This document shows, piece by piece, positions 12,701-24,700 of a stretch of DNA of 64,000 bases. This DNA comes from Galbula dea (lineage: Eukaryota > Chordata > Aves > Piciformes > Galbulidae): NCBI GenBank assembly GCA_013399015.1, contig VWZX01000031.1, positions 62,001 to 126,000 of the forward strand. The letters are read 5' to 3'. Each line of letters opens with the position of its first letter. Position 1 is the stretch's first letter. A program made the translations under genes and the position numbers. The notes under the pieces were generated by a model, which saw only the letters and a list, made by a program, of their open reading frames with translations, was not told where the DNA came from and did not search any database.

Positions 12701-15700
12701 AGGAGCATCAGAAGGGTGATTGCTGGATGCTACAGTGACCCCAAAAGTTGGGCTCCCCAGCAGGGACACACCCTGCCAGCAGGGGGATGAACACAGGCTG
12801 GAGCCCTGCTCCAAATGAAGGGCCAGGGGGTAGCAGTTGTCCTCCATGTCCCTCAACAGGACCCTCCCCTGTCCCCACAGGTCCCACAGCTGCTGAAGAT
12901 GTACCTCATACTGTGTGATGAGGCCATTGGGCTCCACTGGTTCCTCCCACTTCAGAAATATCATGTCCTCCAGTGGGGTGAAGGTGAGAGACTCTGAAGC
13001 AATGCCTCCAGGCACTGGGGAAGGAAAGGAGACGTGCTCAGATGCAGCAGGAAACTCAGCCAGAAGGAGAAAGCCTCCAGGAAACCTCTCCAGGTGGCTG
13101 CAGCAGCTCTGTCCCATGACCAAGGCACCAGGTCCTCTCTGCCATGTCATCCAGCTCCAGCACATGCCACTGAATGGGGCTGGTGGCTCCCCAAGGTGAT
13201 GCTCCCCAGCTCCTGAACCCACTGGTGATATTCTGCCATGGTGGGGGAGAGGTCCCCACACCATGGCACAAACCCTACAGGTACCATTCCTGGCATCACA
13301 CCCCATTTCTGATGGCTCAGCAGCAGGCCCTGACACTCCACCACTGCCAGAGCTTCCATGAGTTCACCAGTGTGAGGAAAAAACAAAACAATTCCCTGCT
13401 TCCATAGAACCCAAACCCCTCCAGGGAGCCACCAGCATCTTTGGGACACATTGCTGGTGCTCCCCTGGGAAGTAACAACATCTCAGCTGCAGCTGGGCTT
13501 GACATTAGACAGTAGAGGGAAGTTCTTCACTGTCAGGGTGGGGAGACACTTGAACAGGTTGCCCAGGGAGGCTGTGGAAACTCCATCCCTGGTAGTTTTT
13601 AAGGCCAGGCTGGATGGGGCTGTGGGCAACCTGATCTAGTGGGAGGTGTCCCTGTCCATGGCAGGAGGGTTGGAGCTAGATGATCTTTTAGGTCCCTTCC
13701 AACCCTAACCATTCTATGACATGGCCCAGCCTCCCCTTCTAATTAACACCAAGGATAATGCCCACAAACACTAACAGCACCAGGATCACTGTTCCCTTCT
13801 TGACCATGGATTTCTTGGCCTGAGGGGTCAGTGGGGTGGACAGGAGAGGTGATGGCTTCACAAAGACCACCAGCAGCACCCCATGCTGTGGGGTTGAGCA
13901 CGCCAAAGCAGGCAGCCTCTCCTTGCAGACGGACACCAGCTCTTCCTTGCTTGTTCTTGTAGCTTCTGTTCAGATCTAATTAGGAGGCTGAGGCACGGGA
14001 AGCACCTTCTGTGTGCTTCCCACCATGCAAACACACCATTTCCACCTGATTCACAAGTTAATTTAATCAGAGGCACCATGTCCTATATGTGTACACAAGG
14101 CACTTATTAAATTCACAGAGAATTAGGGAAACCTTTAGGACAGGAATGTGTGTGTGCACCTCTGGCTAGCTGCAGAGCTGTGCACTGCATATATATTGAG
14201 ATACAGAAAGGGAGAGTCACCAGGTGCTTGTTCATGAACCAGGTTGAAACAAGTAGAGGTGCACAACAGCTCCCAAGGGTGTGTACACCCTTCTGCTATC
14301 CAAACCACAGCATCACCAAATCCCAGCATGGTGAGGGTTGGAAGGGACCTCTGGGGATCATCCAGCCCAACCCCCCTGCTCCAGAGCAGGGGCACCCACA
14401 GCAGCTTGCCCAGGGTCACCTCCAGCTGCCTTGGCAATCTCACCACACAAGGAGACTCCACAACCTCTCTGGGCAGCCTGGGCCAGGGCTCTGGCACCCT
14501 CACAACAAACATGTTTCTCCTCCTGCATTCCAGTCTGTGCTCATTACCCCTTGTCCTGTCACTGCCAATGTGTGCTCCCAGCCCAGAAGCCAACCCTGCC
14601 CTGGCCTGCATCCCCAGCAGCATGGCCAGCAGGGCAGGGAGGGGATTGTGCCTCTGCTCTGCTCTGGGGAGACCTCCCCTGTAGTGCTGAGGCCAGCTCT
14701 GGAGTCCTCAGCACAGCACTGACATGGACCTGGGGGAGCAGGGCCAGAGGAGGCCACAGAAATGCTGTGAGGGCTGGAAGCTCTCTGCTGTGAGGTCAGG
14801 CTGAGAGAGTTGTGGTTGTTCAGCCTGGAGAGGAGAAGGCTCCAGGGAGACCTTACTGCAGCCTTGCAGGGCTTCAAGGGCCTTTAAGAAAGATGGGGAC
14901 AGACTTTTGAGCAGGAGCTGTTGGAACAGGCCAAGAGCTGATGGCTTGAAACTAAAAGAGATCTATTAGATTAGATCTAAGGAAGCCATTTTTTCCACTG
15001 AGGGTGGTGAGAGCCTGGCCCAGGCTCTCCAGAGAGGTGGGAGATGTCCTAACCCTGGAACTATTCCAGCTCAGGTTGTTTGGGGCTGTGAGCAACCTGC
15101 TCCAGTTGCAGATGTCCCCGGTGACTGCAGAGAAGTTGTATTAGATGACCTGGAAAGGTCCCTTCCAGCCCAAACTATTAGATGATTCTGTGATCCTATG
15201 ACCTGCAATATATCCACAGGTGGATTTCCAATGCTTGATCCCATTAAATGTATATTGAGCCCTAAATTCACTGCAAGGTGGAAGGTACAAGCCCTGGTTA
15301 ATTGAGGCCCAGGGGAAAGCAGCTGGAGCATAGTATAGCAAAAAGACATCTGGAGCTGCTGGATTAATATTCAGTAAGAAAACAGCTGGGGCATTCACAG
15401 CACAGTGAGAACAGGTGGAACCATTACAGCCCAAAACCACCAGGAGCCTGCAGCTGAGTGCCCCTGGTCAGGCAGGCTCAGGGCTGGGGATGCCCAAAGT
15501 GCTGATGTGCAGAGGAAAGCACTAAATTTAGGCTTTAAAGATGAAAACAGAACTCAGGGACTCTCCCAGCTCTGCTCTAACCTCCTGTCAGGGAGCTGTA
15601 GAGAGTGAGAAGGTCTCCCCTGAGCCTCCTCTTCTCCAGTTCCCTCAGCTGCTCCTCACAACACTTGTGCTCTAGACCCTTCCCCACCTTCCTTGCCCTT

Positions 15701-18700
15701 CTCTGGACACACTCCAGCACCTCCATGTCCTTCTTGCAGTGACAGACCCAAACATAGCAATGTCACATGAATCAGGGAGCCAGCAGGTGACAGATGTTCC
15801 CCAAGTGCAACACATCAACTGTTGTTACTATCATCACTGCTGGGCTCTGGTTCCACACTAAGGAACAAGCAAGGACGTGTTGTGTTGGAAGGAGCTGATC
15901 ACCAGCCCCTTCTCACCCTCTCCTCCAGGCTGGGCATGGCTGAACCACTCTGCTCAACAGTGTCCATGCAGTGACATCCCCACCCTGGCCCCTTGTCTCC
16001 CTCAAGTCACCCCCTCAGCATTTCACTTCCCCAGTCATCATCACCATCCCTTTCTCTTGCCTCCTCTTGCACAGTCCTGGGGCTGCAACAGCCTTTTCAC
16101 CTCCCCATTAGTATGATGGCCCCAGATGTTCCCACCACCCCCCTGGCAGAGATCCACAGCTGAGGAACACCTCAGAGGTTCCCCAGCCTTGGAGTTCCAC
16201 CTCTGGGGACACTGCAGCTCCCCGAGCAGACTCACCATCCTCGTCTGTCTGGAATATCACCTCCTTGCCTTCCTTGCGACCCTCAGGGTTGGACAGGATG
16301 AGCTTGACATGGATGTTCTTGTAGGGCAGGAGGTTTTTGATGGTGTAGTGGTTGGAGTTCCTCTCCATCTTCACACACTCCCGAAAGGTTTGGTTGTGGC
16401 CACTGCCCACCAAGTAGCGATAGCAGAGCGAGACAGTGTAGGTGTGGCAGCGAGTCAGGTTGTAACCCAGAGGCTCCCACTGCAGTGTCAGCTGCCTGGA
16501 CTGGATTTCAGAGAAAGCCAAACCTTTGGGGGCCCTCATGGGCTCTGTGGGGAAAGAGAGATGGGGAGGGATGAGGGATGAAGCAAAACATCTCGTGGGT
16601 TTATGGGTATTAACAGGGAAAGCAGTATTGTGTCCAGTTCTGGGCTCCCCAGTTCAAGAGAGACAAGGAACTACTGGAGAGAGTCCAGCAGAGCCCAGGA
16701 AGATGCTGAGGGCACTGCAGCATCTCTGGCAGGAGGAAAGGCTGAGAGCCCTGGGGCTGCTTAGCCTGGACAAGAGCAGCCCCACAGGGGAGCTGCTCAA
16801 TGCTCAGCAACAGCTCAAGGCTCAAGGGGGGCAAGAGGCTGGGGCCAGACTCTGCTCGCTGGTGCCCAGGGACAGGCCAAGGGGCACTGGGCACCAACTG
16901 GAAAGAAGTTGGGGCTGTTTGGCCTGGAGAGGAGAAGGCTCCAAGGAGACTCTACTGCAGCCTTTCAGGATATGAGCAGGAGCTGTTGGAACAGGCCAAG
17001 GGGTGAGGGTTTGAAACTGAACGAGTGGATTTAGACTGGATAGAAGGAGAAAATGTTTCCCACTGGGGTTGGCAAGAGCCTGTCCCAGGTTGCCCAGAGA
17101 GGTGGGAGATGTCCCATCCCTGGAACCATTCCAGCTCAGGTTGTTTGGGGCTCTGAGCAACCTGTTCCAGTTGCAGATGTCCCTGCTGACGGCAGGGGGT
17201 TGGACTAGATGACCTTGACAGGTTCCTTCCCACCCAAACCAGGCTATGACTCACCTGCACACTTGGTGCGGCTGATGAGGGGTGGTCCTGGTTTGCCAGT
17301 GCCCCCCTCGCCAGGCCGGGTCAGCAGGACACTGATCTCATACTCTGTGTCTGGATCCAAGTGCCAGAGCTTGTAGGTTTGCATGTTGACAGCGTGGACC
17401 TCGGACCAGGGCCCCGAGGTCATGCGGTACTCGATCTCCTTGCGCACGATGGGGCCGTCCCCGATGATGGAGTTGGTGTTGAGCTGGATGATGAGGTAGG
17501 TGGAGCCAGCCCGGAGCAGCTGGGGGGGTGCAATGGGTGTGGGGGGCTCTGGAAGAGAGGAGAGAAGGGGCAGCTAGAGCATCTTCCTCCAGAAGAAGCT
17601 CTACAGCATCCCCAGCACTGGAGCTATTGGCAAAAATCACAGGTACCACAGGTCCAGCTCTGGAGTTCTCAGCACAGCACAGACATGGACCTGGGGGAGC
17701 AGGGCCAGAGGAGGCCACAACAATGATCTGAGGGCTGGAAGCTCTCTGCTGTGGGGCCAGGTTGAGAGAGTTGGGGTTTTTCAGCCTGGAGAAGAGAAGG
17801 CTCCAGGGAGACCTTACTGCAGCCTTGCAGGACTTCAAGGGCCTCCAAGAAAGATGGGGACAGACTTTTCAGCAGGAGCTGCTGGGACAGGGCAAGGGCT
17901 GATGGCTTGAAACTAGAAGAGGAGAATTAGACTAAATAGAAGGAAGAAATTTTTTTCCATTGATGGTGGTGAGACCCTGTCCCAGGTTGCCCAGAGAGGT
18001 GGGAGATGTTCCACCCCTGGAACCATTCCAGCTCAGGTTGTTTGGGGCTCTGAGCAACCTGCTCTAGGTGCAGATGCCCAATCACCCTGCAGTTAGCAGG
18101 GGCTAAATGACCTTGAAAGGTCCCTTCCCACCCAAACCATTCTCTGTTTCTATGACACCACAATGTTATTTTCTTTTCACTAGCTACAGTTCAGACATTC
18201 ACAGTGTCTCTCCCCAAACAATTCCAGCAGCCTCACCGTGCAGAACACAGGACAAACCCAGATCCCCAGCCCAGAGGACATGGAGATGGACACCCAAGTA
18301 TGGGAGGGTACCACCCAGCCTTTAAATGTCAGCCCTCCATTGCTTTTAGTAAGGCTTCAGCTGCTGCAATAGGGTTTGATCAGATCAAAACCTTAATTAT
18401 CTCTATAAGATCCAGTGCCCAGCATGGTGCTGCACAGCTTCACCATAATTAATTAACTCCCACCTAGTGCAATCAAAACTAAATGATCTAAGGCCACCAG
18501 GAAGGCAGATTCCTGCCTTTATGCTGAACCATCCACGCATAGCAACTCAACTGTGAGGAACTGCAATCCCACACCCCCCCAGTGGCCCAACCTTCCTCTG
18601 CACACAGCAGAGCAGAAAGAGCCCAACCACCCCCTAAAGCCCAGTGGGCAACAGCAAGTCACTGACCTTTCACGATGAGCTCAGCAAAGTTGGAGACACC

Positions 18701-21700
18701 TGAGCCACGGCTGGACTGGGTGATGCAGCGGTAGAGGTCCTGCTCCTCCTTGGACACCTCCTCCAGCTGGAAGGTGGCCAGGAAGCGCCGGTGGCTGATG
18801 TGCTTCACAGAGGCAGCAGGGACCACCTCACCACTCTGCCTCTGCCCCAGGGGGAGAGACAAGAGGTCACCAAGAGGCATGGCATGATATTGGAAAGGGT
18901 GAACGTTTGGCTGGCTTAAAAACTAGCTGATGGAGAAGCCCAAAGAGTGGTGGGGAATGGAGTTAACTCCAGTTGGGGAGCAGTCACCAGTCGTGTCCCC
19001 AGGGCTCAGTACTGGGCCTGTGCTCTTTAATATCTTTATCAATGATCTGGATGAGGGGATCAAGAGAGCCCTCAGTCAGTTTGCAGATGACATTTTGATC
19101 TGCCAGAGAGCAGGGAGACTCTACAGAGGGCTCTGGACAGGCTGCATTGATGGATGGAGGCCAATGGGATGAGGTTCAACAAGGCCAAGTGCTGGGTCTT
19201 GCACCTGGTGGAGTCACCATCCCTGGAGGGACTGAAAAGCTGTGGAGATGTGGTGCTGAGGGACACGGTTTAGTGGTGACCTCACAGTGCTTGTTAACAG
19301 TTGGACTTGATGATCTTAAAGATCCAAACCAACCCAAAATATTCCATGATTCAGAGCCACCAAAGACATCCCCAAACGATGTCTACTTAAAACAAGAGGC
19401 AGGGACTGTCCTTCTCCCCATACCCAGTGAAGTTATCTCCCAGAGAGGAGACACAGAGGATTGATGGTGGAGACCTTGGTTCCAGCACTGCCATGGCTCA
19501 CCTGCATGAGGAAGCGCTCGGCCTCGGCAGCCTTGCCAGCAGCCACACACTGGAAGGTCGCATTCTGCCCTGCGTTGACCTCCACGTCGCCCAGGCGAGA
19601 GAAATGAGGAGCTTTGGCTGCCCAGGAACAGAAGCATTGGTACTGCTGCAAAATCCCACCACAGCCCAAAAGCCCACCTGAGATGTTGGGGCTGGAGCTG
19701 AGCTCCAGATGGGCTCAGTCTCCATCCTCATAGCTTAGCCAGGTTCCCTTCCCAAGCAAGCCCACAAGAGAAGATGCTGGGCAGGATCCCAGCAGCCCAG
19801 AGTCAGGGATTTGTCCCTGCAGAACCAGGCAGTGTCCCAGGGAGGTGGGAGGCAGCTTTCCTCCTCCAGCATCCCACAGGGCTGGTGCCAGATACAGACC
19901 ATGGGGCTGATAGAGGAGGGCAGATCTCCTACCCCAGCCTGGAAGATATAGGAGGTGAACCTCAACAGCCAACATATTGGGACAGCTTGGGATTTCAGGT
20001 CCCCACCAGCCTGGGTGGCTCCTCTTGATAGGGACACTCAGGCCACATGGTGTCTGCCTTTCTCCAAATAAACCTGAAGCAAGATTGGAGCTGGTGGAGA
20101 TGGGGATGGAGATGGAAAAAAGAGCCTCAGAGGTACCCAGGAGACAGAGCTCCACCAGCCCAGATGCCACCAGGACACCCAGGTGCCATGAGGCTGCACC
20201 CTCGTCCATCAGCTCTCCCCAGAACCATCCCAATGGGCACCAGCTCCAAACCCTGCTGCCTAGCCCAGCTCAGTGGCATCCACCCCACCAGCCATCCACC
20301 ACCATCCAACCTCAGGTTCTACCCCTTGACACTTACAGCATGGATAATTCAAGAGCAAAATGTCATCCAAGCCAAGATAACCTCTGCGCTCGCTGGAGAC
20401 CACTGCCTCGAAGAGGACCTGCAGCACCAAACAGAAGGTCACCCACTGCTGGGGGTCAAGGTCACACAAGGGGAGGCCAGGGTCATGCCAGGGGAGGTGT
20501 GCTGAGGCTCACCTGGTACTCATTGGGCCAGAACAAGCTGACAGCCAACTCAGCCTGGTGCCACTGGCGGCCGTGGGAGCCGGAGGTGTTCCAGACAGCA
20601 CTGCCCAGCGGAGCCCCCGTCACCCGGACGTAGGCACTGAGGGTGCCAGGGCTGTGGCCATCTCTGCTGTACATGAAGTAGCTGAACTGCAGGCAGTGGG
20701 TGTCATTCTCACTCAGGGCCTGGAACAGCAAGTGAGCTTTCTGGCCAGGGGTGTGCTGTGAGGAGTTCACCATCAGGTAGGAGCCTGTAGTGAGAAGGAG
20801 AAGGGAGGAGAGCATGGAGTAATCACCAGGTTCTGCATCCCCTGAGCTTTGCCAGCAGGGATGGAGAGGGTGAAGGGTGTGGGATTGCAAAGATTATAGA
20901 ATCATAGAGTGTCTTGAGTTGGAGGGGATCCATGAGGATCATTGAGTCCAGCTCCTGGCTATGGACAGGATAACCCCCAAAATCACACATCACACCATGG
21001 AAATCTGAAAGGTCAAAGCTGGAAGGGACCTTGGAGGGGCTAGGCTGCAGGAAAGGGGGGATGCAGGAGGGGAGGGGATGAAGGAAGGGGAAATGTGGGG
21101 GGGATGCATGAAGTGGGAGGGATGCAAGAGCTGGAGAGGGAGGCAGGAGTCAGCTCTTCATGGTAGCTCCTGGAGCCACCCAGCCTGGCCACGAGACAGG
21201 GACAGGAGGTGAATGGGAAGCTGCCCTGCCATATCCTCCCCATCACCAAAGGAGGGGATCATTAATATCCCTTCTATGTTACTAATGGCAGAAGCTGTAA
21301 GTAACAAAGCTGAGCCATCTATTCAAGTCTGCTGTTGTTTTCCTGACAGTAGGTGCTTAATTATTAATAGCTTTCACCACTGCTTAATTTAAAGGAACTC
21401 AGAGCTCCCCTCCCATTGGCTCCCACCACTGACAGAAGCCTAAGGAAGGTGGTGGGGGAGGGTCAGAGGCACCCATCCACCCCCCCCAGCATTTGAGAGC
21501 TGTGTCTGGGATGACCCCAAAATGCCTGAGGGGACCCCGAAATACCCAAGGGGTCACAGCATCAGCTGAGGAGACAGTGCTGGGTACCAGAGCACATCCT
21601 TCAAGGATGGGAGCCAGGGCAGGAGAAAGAAACCACCACAGAGCAAAATGTTCACCATGTTGCCAATCCACACAGCCTCCAGGCAGAGATTCAGGGTGAA

Positions 21701-24700
21701 ATAAAATGCTAACAATTTATTTTCTCCCAGCCAAGCACATTTCACTGACAGAGGGGAAGGCATTATGTCTAGATTCCTTTTCTTCTATTTTATTTTTTCC
21801 CTCTCATTTCCCCCAGCAAAACTATTTCTGCACCAACATCATCAGCTCCACTTGGTCCAGGAGACAGAGAGCAAGCACCAACTCTTCCCATGCCAGGGGA
21901 CATCTCCCAAAAGCCACCTCCACCCTCTCAATCTGCTGGGCTCTCATTAACAAACACAAACCTTCCTTCTTCCTCCTCTCCCTTTCAGAACAAAAAGGCA
22001 GAGGACCAAAATGAAAGAGACCAAGACTAAAATCAAACCCCTGGCAGGTTATTTGCAAAGAGAACATCCTCAGGGTCATGGAGGGCCACAGACACAGACA
22101 GGTAGCTACCCACCTCAGCATCCCTCCTCTGCCAGGGCTTGCCCCATGCCCTATTTTACTCCTTTCCTTTTCTTCCTGGTGTTGCTGCATCAGAAAAGGC
22201 AGCTCCCACTGCTCCCTGTTGTGCTAATTATATCCTCCTCCCCACTAAATGACTGGCCCCAGCTTCAGCTTTCAGCTCAGGGTATGGGTTGGGGTTTCTT
22301 TAATGCAAGAGAACCAGAGGTGCTTGTTCCTGTGTTGGGGTGCTGCATCCCACCCCAGGCACCCAGGGGGCAAAGGACCTGCATAGCTTCTCTGGGGGAG
22401 ATGCAGCAAGGACTTAGGAGTCCTTCAGACTCCTTCTGCTTCTTCCAGGATCCAGCTCCTTAAATCCTTCCACTGATGCTCAGTTTGAGGTGGGTTGGAG
22501 CTGAGATGCTGCTCCAGGTGAGCTGTCACTTCTTTTGTCACCACAAACAAGAAGTCAGCTCCTCCCTGTCTCCCCCCAGCTTGGCTGCAGCAGAAGAAAG
22601 GAATTTAGTTTTCAGGTGAGCTGTTAGAGAAGAGCCCAAGTGCTCTGCAGAGCAAGAGAACAGACTCCAAAAATGCTAAGAGAATATTTCAATCAAGCAA
22701 ATGAAGAGAGGAACAAGTTTGCAGCAAGGTTCCCAATGGGAAAACCATCACTTGGTTACACAGAAGTAGATCACAGACAATGAGATTTAAGCTGCAAAAG
22801 CAGCCCGAAGGGGCTATGCACACAAAGCCTTGTACCCATCCTCCTGTCAGATCTCCAGCTGAATCTTCCCACTTGTGGGATCATCAGCCTTCCTTTGGGA
22901 TGCCAGTTAGGTCTTGGAGGATAACTCCAATAACCTTTGTCAGGAATCTGAGAGCAACAAGCTCCCAAGGGTTTCCTCCCAGCTCAGGCTGAGGAAGGGC
23001 AGAAGCAGCTCTCCCCACCACAGCACCCTTCCTACCAACCCTGCCCCTGCCTGCACCCCTCTGGGAAGGGACCCAAACAGCCCAGCAAGAAGAGGAAGGA
23101 AGAACCTGCTCCCCCTCCTCCTCCACTCCCTGTCTCGACAAGTTTTGCCTCCTACAAAACCACTCAGATAAAAATAAAACTAAAGAAACCCCAGCAAAGC
23201 AGTGGGGAAAGGCAGCAGGAGGATGGATGACAGGCAGCAGGCATCACCATCAGCCAAGAGGTGCCAGCTCTGAGCACTGCAGTGTCTGCCTCTGGGAAAC
23301 CACTCTGGAAGATGAAACCTGGTGGTGGATCCCAGAATCCAGCATGCTGGGGCTGGAAGGGAGCTCTGGGGACCATCCAGTCCAAACCCCCTGCTCCAGC
23401 TTGCCCAGGGTCACCTCCAGCTGCCTTGGCAATCTCTCCACACAAGGAGACTCCACAGCCTCTCTGGGCAGCCTGGGCCAGGGCTCTGCACCCTCACACC
23501 AAACAAGTTTCTCCTCCTGCTCAGCTGGAACCTCCTGGCTTCCAGTTGGTGCCCAGTGCCCCTTGGCCTGTCCCTGGGCAGCACTGACTTGTCCCAACCC
23601 TGCCTGGTCCTCTGCTCCTCAGAGTGCTTTGGGATCCAGCTGCATCCTGCAAGCCTTGTGGGTGCTCAGCAAACCCTAGTGCCACTGAGCAAGGCACACA
23701 CTGTCCCTCCTTCCCCCATCTTCAAACAGCAGAGCCTCCCCCAGACTGGATATAGCAGAGCCTCACATCACTCTGATGGCAAGCACAGACCAGGCTGGCA
23801 CCTAGAGGTGATGCTTGGGGGACAAAGAGCACCCAAAAGCACCCAGGGAGGGTTACTGTGGAGCAGACCCAGAGAAGGTGTCTACCTCCCCTGGCTCCCT
23901 GCAACTGCTCCTTTAAAAAACAACAATAAAGAGCTGAGGAGGGGGGGGGGGGGGGGGGAAAATCCCAATTACAAGGTGGGAGAGACTCATCCATTGTGGT
24001 GAGGTGGAAAAGAGACAAGTCAAGAAAGGAAGAACAGGGGAGGGGAAAAAAAAACCCTCCAAGCAAACAAGAAAGCAAGAAGAAAAGAGAGATGGCAAAG
24101 TAGAGGCGGGTGGCCAGCAGCCAGCAACTGCTCCAATAAATCCTACCCTCCTGAAACTGGCTGAGCTCCAACAAAAACTCATTTTAATCTCAGACCACGA
24201 GACTCCTTTGGAAAGTGCTCCCTGGAGAGGCCCTGCTGGTGCTGTGAAAGACTCTTCATCCTCTGAGCTGCTGGAGGGGGGGTGCACAGGAGAGGTGATA
24301 AGGCTGCAAGGAGCCTCATGCACAGCTCCACACACACAGACTGGGGTAAAGTGACCCAGGAATGGGGTCCCTGCACACTGAGTGCCCCTAGAGCAGGAGC
24401 AAACAGAACTGACCTGGTAGCAGGGACACTCCCAGGGTCACCAGCAGGGATGGGAGCTCTTCCCTAGGGGCTGGACCCTCTGATGCTCCATGCATGCAGC
24501 ACAGAATCAGAGTATCATAAAAAGTTTTGAGTGGGAAAGGACCTTTCAAGGTCATCTAGTCCAACCCCTCTGCAGTCACCAGGGTCATCTGCAACTGGAG
24601 CAGGTTGCTCACAGCCCCAAACAACCTGAGCTGGAATGGTTCCAGGGTTGGGACACCTCCCACCTCTCTGGGCAACCTGGGACAGGCTCTCACTGCCCCT

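Noticed and set aside
18935..19172. Possible active reverse transcriptase or retrovirus (FNIFINDLDEG)
   Set aside because: Short, interrupted, and embedded in a CR1 copy with a CR1 tail. A fossil LINE segment, not an intact enzyme or virus.
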